From positions 17,347,975 to 17,411,974 of the forward strand of contig CM054183.1 in NCBI GenBank assembly GCA_028829895.1: DNA of 64,000 bases. Reading direction: 5' to 3'. Positions 54,561-64,000 of the stretch are shown one piece after another; within the stretch, counting starts at the first letter, position 1; every line of letters starts with the position of its first letter. Both the position numbers and the translations under genes were made by a program. The notes under the pieces are model-generated. The model ran no database searches. It was not told the origin of the DNA and saw only the letters and a program-made list of their open reading frames with translations. The DNA is from Sinotaia quadrata (taxonomy: Eukaryota; Mollusca; Gastropoda; Architaenioglossa; Viviparidae).

Positions 54561-56879
54561 AGTATATGATTCTTACATTAATTATGGGTATGCTATACCA
54601 TCTGTGAATTTATTTTTTATATATATACTGGTTTATGCTTTTAATATAATGAATGATTTTTCTAATAAAATCTCTTAATGCCTGATATTGATAAGCTAAA
54701 AAGTTGTGTTTTTTTTGTGTAATTAAAAAATGAGCTAAACAACTTTTCTGGAATTTAGCAAACTATCACTGCTTATTACTGAATCGTCCGATGAACTAAC
54801 CCAATAAGTGGGTCAGAGAAGGGGTGATGGTAATGTTTTCACATAAATTCATTTTAGTAATTTTCTTGACTGTAATAAATTATTTTAAAGAACTATTTCC
54901 TAGGCAGTTTTTATGATTTGTCAAATACTGCACTCATTTGTTTCAGGAATAATAAGGTCAGTTTCTACTGAAGTAGTGCTAGCAATGAATAATGACCATG
55001 ATGTCTTATTTTTGCTCCCATTAATAAATTTTGACATTATGAATAAACATGCCTCCTATTAGTTATCCTCCACCTATAATTAGAAAATCTCACCCCCTAT
55101 TCCTGACATTTTTAAATCAAACACAATGTGCTTTTGCACCATTGTCTGATGTTGAAGTAAAGACATCATTGTGTGCAAGGCAGTGCTTAGCAAAGTCATT
55201 TTATGTTCTATAAAATCTCAAAGCTTGGATGTTCTTGAATAGAATTTCATTTTATAAAACTGCAAGTAATAAATTAGATAAGAAATTTTAGGATGTTTTC
55301 TAAATCCATTATATTTGGTGTCTTTAGAAAAACTATATCTTGGTTTTATTTAGATTTTAATTTATATGAGACTAATTAGACAATTCCCTTTAAACTAATT
55401 TTATATTAAAATAAGATTATGAATTGTTTGGAGTTTTTGCAGGGAATTTTTATCATTTATTAAAAAAGAAAAGAATACATGCACAAGATATTAATTTTTC
55501 ATAATAATGAGTTACTTCATAGTGCTCAATTAGAATAATATTACAAGAAAACATCTCAAACCACTTAATTATCTAATCATTTAATGGAAATTTTATTCAG
55601 TTATCATTTCTCTCTCTTTGAAAGATTTATTGAATGAACAATATATTTGCTGTCACCTGAAATAATCTAGACTTATTTTTTTGTCGGTTGTTTTGTATTA
55701 GGAGTACATGTATTTCTTTAAGTGACTCTCTAGTCCAGTTGAATTCTACTATTTCTCCAGTGTCTTGTCTAGCTAATGAATTTATTTTAGTTTGACTTTG
55801 TTTTACTGCAAACTTGAGTTCAGTTCCTATCTGTATTGTATTTGGGGAAATGTGTGTGGGAGATAGGTCATGGAAATAATGGTCATTGACCCCAGGCTTT
55901 GTTGTATAAAGGTGCAGGATTGATTGCTTGTTTTCTTGGTTGTTTGTTATTTTTATTAGTTATTTATTGAGAATGTTTGTTTGTGGGAAGGCTTGTTTGA
56001 TTTATTGCTCTGATCAAAAATTCTTTCTTACTTCGTTTTTTCTTAAGTGGGGTTTTTACATACTTAGTCCAACCATCTACATACATTTCCAGTCTTTCTT
56101 GTTGTTGCATCTGACTTGCTGTTTACTGGTGTTAGGCATTGTGAATATTTTATAACTTAACACTGGTGTAGATCTACATCAGTCTGATATTAAACATTTA
56201 GTTCCTTATTTTTAACAACTGTAGTAGTCAGTTAAGAAATTGTTATAATTGTTATCTAGTCAGACTGTTTGAACTTTGGAATCAAACATATGTTTTAGTG
56301 CATTTGTATTGTTAAGAACTGAAAGTTTCCATATATTTTTACTCTGGTAGCTGATTTAAACTTTTATTTTAATAAAAGTACTATTTAAAGATCCTTAAGA
56401 GTGTTTTTTTACAATAAAAATTTCTCAAGATATTTTTTTTTATCATAGCATTTAGCCAGTTCAGTAAAATGGTTTAGTAGTGGATTGCAGCGAGCATGTG
56501 AAAGTTGACATTGCTTTGATCATAGCTACAGGAAACAAGATGTTAGATGAAATGTTTAATCTCCTTCATTTATTCATCACAAGTGACCTCATCATGGATG
56601 GAGTTCTCTGAACATGTGGAGATAGATGTTTGCTCGTGAGATGCTTGCATTGTTCATTTTTGTGTGTGTGTGTTTGTGTGTGTAAAGTTATTTTGTCTAT
56701 GAACACATCCACAGAATACCCTGAACTTGTTGATGTAATCTCTTTTCTTTTCTGTTCAGAGCAGCTTTTGTTTTGGGTAAAGTAAGAGATTGATCTTTTT
56801 TTTTTTTCTTTATTTCATTAAAAAAATATTTTACCTGATCCTCCAGCCAGTTGTTGGTAACTGCTGCACACCCTTAAAA
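54561..56879. other. Intergenic sequence, nothing recognised
   Basis: AT-rich. The open frame at 55928-56155 is hydrophobic, Phe/Leu-rich and typical of a chance frame. A short GT-rich tract lies near 56660. Confidence 0.5.
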
Positions 56880-57300
56880 ACTCAATTTCACATTCTAATG
56901 TTTCATGTCTTTAGGACCTCCAAGCATTTCACAACATTAAGTCTGTGAGTGTTTCACAATCTTAGGATCTCCCAAAATTTCACAACATTAAGACCTGTGA
57001 GTATCTCAGAACCTTAGGACTTGTGAGCAATTTTAAGCCTTAGGACTCCAAGCATTTCACAAACTTAGGACCTGTAAGCATTTCACAACATTAGGATCCC
57101 TGTGTATTTCACTTTAAGACCTGTGAACAACTTTATGACCCCCAAGCATTTCACAATATTAGGACCCATAAGCATTTACAACCATAGGATCCACAACCAT
57201 AGTACCCTGTGCTTTTCACATTAAGACCTGTGAACATTTCACAACATTAGGACCTCCAAGCATTTCACAACATTAGGACTTATAAGCATTTCACAGTTAC
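56880..57300. repeat. ~30 bp minisatellite, ~14 copies
   Basis: Diverged copies of catttcacaacattaggacc then tgtaag or tccaag. Confidence 0.9.
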
Positions 57301-59886
57301 AAGGTCAGCAATTCAGCAATTGTGAACTTGGGAGAGTTATGCCTTTTGCAAAAAACTAGGGTGGTTCTTGAACCCATGAGTGCACAGTCCCCTGCCTAAG
57401 TTTCCAAAACCTGTTGACCATCCTTTTCTCCTTATTTAAGTATTTATTTGTAAATTATTTTCCTCCTGTTAACCCACGACTTCAAAGTTTATTCATAAAT
57501 TATCTGATACTTCATTTTCTGTACTGGCGATTAATTGTTTTGTTATAAGTAATATTACACAATTATTTTGTAAATTAATGACTTTATTGTTTTGTCCTGG
57601 CTCATTTCATTTACATACTCTGTTCTGATACTGTTAACAGCATTATTATTTTTTGTTTTTGTTTGATTTGGTAATTTTTCTGAAGATAATTGTTTAAGAA
57701 TGTTTATATATAAATGTTTGTGTGTGCAAACTACTGAAGGCATTTAAAAAATAATTCTAAAGTTCAAGCTTGATTGCTTTGTCAGGAAAGACATTAAAGA
57801 CAAAGGAAATCTTTTTCAATAGATTGAAATATACTAAAGCTGTTTGTGTCTTTTGTTCAAATAAACGTGTGTGATGTTCACACAGTTGTGTACTAGTTTA
57901 TTTGCTCAGTATTAATAAACTGTCTCTTCCTTTATAGCAAAATGTAATTGGGTGGAATTTTAGTTTTTATGATCATGGTAAATATAAATGTGTGTATTCA
58001 GTGTTTGAGTCTTAGGCATTGAACATCAAGGATTAAAGATTGTCATATTAATTTAGAGAGATTGAATGAAGCACTTGATTTAAAAAAGAATCAACAAACT
58101 AAAAGAGAATATTTACAAAGAATTTCTTCAGTGCCATTTTAACAAGATTTTGTTTTTCTCACCTTGAAAGACAGAAATGAATATGTTCAATGTTAAATAA
58201 CGTTTTCATTGACAAAATATGATATTCTCGTTTACATGCTATTTTGAATGTAAATGATACATGTATTATCAGGAAATATTGCAGTACAGACTTAAGAATG
58301 GTAGATATATAACACTGCATTATGTAATACAATTAAATAATATATATATCAACACCAGAACAATAATTTTTCAGTCAATACACTTCAGTATACACTATAG
58401 AATTCTCTTTACATGGAGACCCTGGGAATTGTTTGTCTTTTTGTCTATTGAATTTATGAAGGGAAAAATACATATACTCCTATAAATGTAAAACATCAAA
58501 AAGTACAGTATCTTTCATCTAGTCAGTATTTTTATATTGCCTGTAAAGGGCAATTATTTAGCAGTGTTGTTCATTAAAAAGAGTTTGTCAAGAGTACTAC
58601 TATGTATTGGGTGAACTTAAGTGCATCAGAATTTGGCATGGCAAGTTAAATACCATAAATGATTTTAGAGAGAACAAACAACATTGCTTTTAAATTTTTG
58701 CCAGTTGTGTAAGAATTCTGGATATCTGGGTAACAGAAAACAGGGAGTTATACTGTATTCATAATAGTCACATTACATGTATTGATTTATTAAATAAATT
58801 GTGAATACTATATATATTTTTTTCAATATGTTTTTTTTAAATGTGCAATATTTAACTGAGCCTCTAGACAACACCTAAGAATACAGCAAAAAGATTTTTT
58901 GGAAATAATGTGCTGACTGTATTGTGTATATATATTTCAAGTAGCTGGGTTTTGAAAACTGGTTAACTTTACTACTAGCATATTATGTAGCCTGAGTGAA
59001 GGTGCAGGAAGAGGACTGTGAGAAAAAGGTGAAAAATATTAAAATAAAATTATTTAAATTTATATATGCTACTAATGAAGTTATATGTATGTAAATATTT
59101 TTTTTTTTTTGTAAGTACATTGATGACTTGATTTGGCATTTTATGGCCAAGATTCAGTATAATATTATTGGTGTTTGCTGTAACAAAAATAAAGAGAAGA
59201 CATTTTACGGTTATGATTCAGTATAATATTGATGGTGTTTGTAGTAAAAAACAAAAAAGTGTTTTCTCTAAGTACATACTGCACTGTGTGCATGATCACT
59301 AATTTAAACTGAGTTTATGACTGTTTTATGTACAAAATACAATGGAAAAAATTCATGTTCAGAGGCCTGTTTGGGCATGTCTTCTTCTTCCAACAGTGCA
59401 TATAGGTTAGATGTTGTATTTTGCTGAATTTCATTGGAAAGCAAATTTCTACATTTGTAAATGAAATATCTATTTAAAGCTGTAACTAAAAGTATCATTT
59501 TAAAATACAATTTGTGAAGTTGTGTATGATGTTGTAGGATTGACTGACTGGATGTGGAATTATTTGGTGGTGTTGTCTGTGGTACTGAGGGGTTTGTTGT
59601 GTTGTGTTAAGGTTGCATGAGATGTGATATAAGGGAAAAGCTGAGTGAAATGGAGTGGTTCTTTGTAGTTTGCTCCTAGCCCACAGCTGTGGCTTATACC
59701 AGCCTGATCAGAAAAATGATCTCCAAAGACTAATTCTTGGTGTCTTGACGTCATCCATATAACACTTAAATCATTGTTGTCATTTTAAAATGCCCCTTCT
59801 CTTTTGTATGTTTTCTAAGCACATGTTATCCTTCAAATTTACTTGCAAAAATGTGCAGTTTGATACATGCACATGCACGCATGCGT

Positions 59887-59888
<2 letters not shown>
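57301..59888. other. Intergenic sequence, nothing recognised
   Basis: AT-rich. AATAAA at about 57860 followed by cgtgtgtgatgtt could serve as a poly(A) signal for an unknown transcript. The reverse frame at 59560-59754 is not recognised. Confidence 0.4.

Positions 59889-59922
<34 letters not shown>
59889..59922. repeat. (CA)n microsatellite
   Basis: About 17 CA dinucleotides preceded by an alternating purine-pyrimidine stretch (catgcacgcatgcgtgcac). Confidence 0.97.
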
Positions 59923-59926
<4 letters not shown>

Positions 59927-59959
59927 AATAATGCCTGAGAATAGACAGTCAAATACATC

Positions 59960-60640
59960 TGTGACAGGCATGCTACTTAGTTAATGAAAATGATTATTAT
60001 TATTTTTATTATTATCTTTCGTAACTAATTGCAAGTGATGAGAATATTGATTTATTATTAATGATCCTCCAACTGGCACCACTCATTTTTCACTTGGTGG
60101 GCGCTGTAAATGTTTTCTCTCTTCTGCATCATAAAACAATGTTTACGGTCACAATATTTCTGTGAGTGGAAAACTTATTGTTAAAGTAGAAGACAAATTC
60201 TACTTTAATCTATGTTTAGCGAGCCCACATCCACCCACTTTCTTCTCCAACATAAGATTATCAATATGCTTAAGAAGGTCAATAAATTTACTAAATGAAG
60301 AATCAAATATTCATATGACAATTACAATGATATAGATTACTTGACATCAATATTCCATGAACACATTAGATAATTTTATGTTACACAGTCTCTCTATATA
60401 AAGAAATAAAATTACAGTTCAACAATAGAGTCAATACAAATCACAGGTTAGTCCTATCAAAGAATAGAAATGGTGTTAGTAGAGGTAAGTGATTGTAATT
60501 TTTTACATGACCTGGATTAAGCACTGCTTCAACAGTCTTTCACTGGCCTTTGCAACAATGTCACGATGTCTGTTAACATGTCTCCTGAGGCACTGTTCTA
60601 TTCTCGATGAACTTGAGCGCTCTCCACTTTAATGTTAAAG
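59960..60640 (-). mobile_element. Partial copy of the dispersed LTR-like element (copy D)
   Basis: Starts TGTGACAGGCATG on the plus strand, the reverse complement of the family's 3' end. It follows copies A/B for about 680 bp with substantial divergence, then ends without the other terminus, just before copy C. Confidence 0.7.
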
Positions 60641-60691
60641 ATTCATATATTATGCATTGTTAAATATGTTTGCGTATTTAATGTCCAATAT

Positions 60692-62331
60692 GTGTGACGC
60701 CAACACCACCTAGTCAATAATAATGCTTATTATATTAATAATTAATTACCCATAACTAATTACAAGGGATGAGAATCTTAATTTATGTTATTAATAATTT
60801 TCCCAAAACACCACTCGTCTCTCTTATTTGCCAGATTTGCGGGTGCTGTAAACGTTTTCTCTCTTCCACAAACATTTACCGTCACACAATATTTCCGTAG
60901 GTGGAAAACGTCTTACTAAAGGAGAAGACAAATTCGCCTCTAATCTATATTGAGCGGGCCCACTCTCTTTTCAATATATCGTTATAAATATGTGTAAGAG
61001 GTCAATAAATTTATTAAATCAACAATCAAATATATAAAATGAATATAATCAAAGAGCATTGACATTTACATCACTTCACAACAATGTGCAATGAATGCTT
61101 GACAATTGTTCATTTTATCCTAGCATAGACATAAGTAGTCAATTAACATAAATACATAATCAAGTTCATGGTTATCATCACAGAAATGAGAGCAGAGTTC
61201 AGAGAAATAATTAAAGTCAAAGCACATAACCTTTTCAAAGATGGTGGCAGTGCAGGCATGTGTTTCAGAGTCAAACTGTTTGCAACAAATCGCTGCCTTT
61301 CATTTAGGCAAGGTCCCAAGAGTCCCTTCTAGAGGCACATTACACAACTGTGCCAGAATCTTCTACATGCTCTCTTAGCACGCCATAGAGAATCATTTTG
61401 AATTTCACATGAGCTATCAAGCACAAGGAATGGTTCTTGAATTTTCATGTGTGTTTACTCAACACACCACAAGGAACATTCAAAATAGTCTTTGTGAATT
61501 CTTGAGACCAAACTCAACCCACAATTTCTGCTGTATTGGCACTTGAATGGAATTCAAAGGAGTCAACTTACAGCAACATGTTTTACTGATAAGTTGGTGA
61601 CAGCGCTGGATACACACACTCAAGTAGAGTACAGTAGTCACTGTAGCATGAAGTTACAGCCAGAAACAAAAGGCCTGTTCTGTTCTGCAAAAGTCAAATT
61701 AAGGCAACATTAAATTTAAGGTATATTTCATCTCTAAACTCTTTTCTTTCTTACAAACATTTTCAACTTAGAAATCCTGCAACAATTTCATTAGCCTGAT
61801 ACACACACAGCATAAGAAATATAACAATGATCAAAATTCACAAGAATAATGCACAACATAGTCAGACTGATGAACATAGAAATAATGGTTCAATTACATA
61901 AGCATTCTCCAGTTTGAATCATAGATCAATAGCAAGCATGTACGAAATATTCTAAGTACATTCTTCCTTTATCAGTCAGTTAACTTACCATAAGCCTTTA
62001 TGACCGGACGAGTTATGTTCAAATTCAAAGTGATAGAATAGAGCACTTCTTCAACAAAGAAACTTTCTGTCCAATACCGATTGATAAAACAAGTGTGAGA
62101 CTATTAGTCAGAAAAGCTACTCATCCAGTCGGAACTGGTTTGGATTCCATCAGCAATTTTCTAGCATGTTCCCATCCCAAGTTGTTTACTCCAACTCTGG
62201 TGCTTACAAAAATACCATCATAAGGAGTGCCCAAGGCCGGATCACTTTGACAATTTAACAATTTATATAATAATTAAGTCTATAAATAGGCATAGGCAAA
62301 TTTTCTCCACCACGAATACAAAATAAGCTTT
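60692..62331 (-). mobile_element. Dispersed LTR-like element, copy C (near full length, reverse)
   Basis: A 1.64 kb copy in reverse orientation. It starts TGTGACGCCAACACCACC and ends TTTTCTCCACCACG, the reverse complement of the GTGGTAGAGTAAATTTGCC end with the last base changed. No convincing target duplication is visible: the flanks are aatat(g) and aatac. It follows copy D in the same orientation. Confidence 0.75.
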
Positions 62332-63079
62332 GAAAAACTATTGCGCCCGTCGTACTGCTTTGAAGCTTTGAAACTTTGAATGTGTTCTTGGCCATAGAAA
62401 GGTTGGGAACCAATGGCTTATTAATTGAAACCTTTCTGGGTCTGATTTATCTTTAGAAAAGACTTAGTAAAGTTGACATGCTTTAAGTAGGTTAGTGGAC
62501 TTTTAACAAATACTGTAATTCTGGTGTCCCTTCTTTAAGTTATTATTTTTAATATGTCTTTAATAATTAATAGCGTATCAAGTGAGCAAATGATAACTTA
62601 AGAGTAAAAAAGGTATTTTGTAAAAGAATCAATAATACTTATTAACTATAAAAGTTGAAAAAAAAAACAATTCAATTCTATAAAAAAGAAAACCAACAGA
62701 TTCACACTATCTAACATAATGTCCAAATTCAAATTAAGACAACACTAATGGATAACTATGACATTACAGACCCTATATAACACGTGACTCATTCCCTTAA
62801 GGTTGCCGTGCAGGGATGACACTATACCCTATGCTGTATCCTATATTATTTCGACTGGTGGATGAAAAATTGATCCATCTCCTTGCACATAATCAATCAC
62901 TGGTGAGTAAAAATGATGCAAATCCAAACATGGCTCCCATGAACGAGAAATTTGCCAAATAATCAGGAAGGCATGTATCTAGGAAACACCCCGTATAGAA
63001 CATGTACCAAAAGAACATGTACCAATTCTAGCATAAATAATGGAGGAGCACGTGGGACATAGGGAGTCGGTCTCATACG
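62332..63079. other. Intergenic sequence, nothing recognised
   Basis: AT-rich, with no gene or repeat recognised. Confidence 0.5.
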
Positions 63080-63520
63080 TGCTCACTGTTTGATATAAAT
63101 TAAAATAATGGTATGCTCACAGTTTGACATTAATTACTATAGATAGTATGCTCACTGTTTCATATTAATTACTATTGATATTTTGCTCATTGTTTGACAT
63201 TAATTACGACTGATCGCACACTGACTGTTCGAGATTAATTCTTATAGATAGCACACTGACTGTTCGAGATTAATTCTTACAGATTGCACACTGACTTTTT
63301 GACATTAACTACTATAGATCACTCAGTGAGAGTTCGACAATAACTACTATAGATCGCACAGTGACTTTTTGACATTAACTATTTTAGATCACATAGTGAC
63401 TTTTTGACATTAACTACTTTAGATCACTCAGTGACTTTTTGACATTAACTACTTTAGATCACACAATGACTTTTTGACATTAACTACTTTAGATCACACA
63501 CTGACTTTTTGAAGAAAAGT
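63080..63520. repeat. ~36 bp minisatellite, ~12 copies
   Basis: The unit resembles actactttagatcacacagtg then actttttgacattaact. Right-hand copies are the most uniform. Confidence 0.93.
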
Positions 63521-64000
63521 TTAACAATAGTTAGAAACAAAATACATTCTTAATTCTTCTCACCATCATCAACATTCTATGTCACTAGTGTTCTTAACAA
63601 GTTCATTTCACACTGCTGTCAGTCAGTATGAAAGACTTGACTCTTGGCTACAGTTCATTTCACAATGCTGCCAGTCAGTATGAAAGACTTGACTCTTGGC
63701 TATGAACAGTTTTATCATAGGCACTCCAAGCCCACAATAAATGTTCAGAACTATAAAAAGACCTTTTCCTAGCCATGGATCTGACCTTTTACAACACACA
63801 CATAACAAGAGAGACTTGAGGGTCAGGCGGTATGATTATGGAAATTTCTCAGATTGGTTTGAACTACTAAAGAAAGGTGACAACAAAACTGGAAATATAA
63901 AAATGTTGTAAAACGAATATAAACTATATTATGCTGATCAGCACTCAACTGTCACGAAAGGACGAAAAGTACTGTGTTAGCAATTTTCACGTGGAATGTT
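63521..64000. other. Window end, nothing recognised
   Basis: Contains a ~50 bp duplication (cactgctgtcagtcagtatg.. near 63610 and cacaatgctgccagtcagta.. near 63660). No gene. Confidence 0.5.

Noticed and set aside
59780..59984. Frames over the (CA)n tract encoding CV or TH runs
   Set aside because: Microsatellite translation only.
1..64000. CRISPR array interpretation of the regular tandem repeats
   Set aside because: The units are contiguous minisatellites without unique spacers, and the context is a eukaryotic gene locus.

Overview
The window is metazoan nuclear DNA: AT-rich, with multi-exon genes, GT..AG introns of 0.1 to 4 kb, and many minisatellites and transposon remnants. The two proteins are conserved across animals. 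Long AT-rich introns with bilaterian-type exon structure suggest an invertebrate, most plausibly a mollusc or another lophotrochozoan. That assignment is inference; no species marker was seen.

Gene 1 (1351-21491, +) is the 3' end of an axonemal dynein heavy chain, best matched to DNAH10 (inner-arm I1/f dynein). Eleven exons join in frame into 716 residues covering the linker into AAA6, the AAA6 module and the whole C-terminal domain, ending at TGA 21489-21491. The N-terminal ~85% lies upstream of the window.

Between the genes (21492-26257) lie a probable 3' UTR, small tandem arrays, a decayed hAT-type (ZMYM1/DUF4371-like) transposase with frameshifts and an internal 53-54 bp tandem amplification, and a fragment of a dispersed LTR-like repeat.

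Gene 2 (26258-48595, +) is a complete APPBP2 orthologue. Fourteen exons sum to 1734 nt, giving 577 residues plus stop (the human protein is about 585). It is a TPR protein known as a CUL2-Elongin substrate receptor and as an APP/kinesin-linked trafficking factor. All junctions are phase-consistent.

From 48596 to 64000 no gene could be recognised. The region holds the probable APPBP2 3' UTR, several tandem arrays and two copies of the dispersed LTR-like repeat. The two genes share a strand but have no evident functional link.

The most unusual signal is how the minisatellites arose. In APPBP2, one array is a tandem copy of the exon 6/intron 5' splice site (about seven decoy donors), and another is an exact 91-bp amplification of the exon 13 acceptor (four decoy acceptors). 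A third array grew from inside a transposase ORF and a fourth from a MITE terminus. A roughly 1.6 kb repeat family with TGTG...CACA ends and intact 5-bp target duplications (AACTT, AACAC) occurs in both genes, and a TTAA-flanked piggyBac-like MITE sits inside the donor-derived array.
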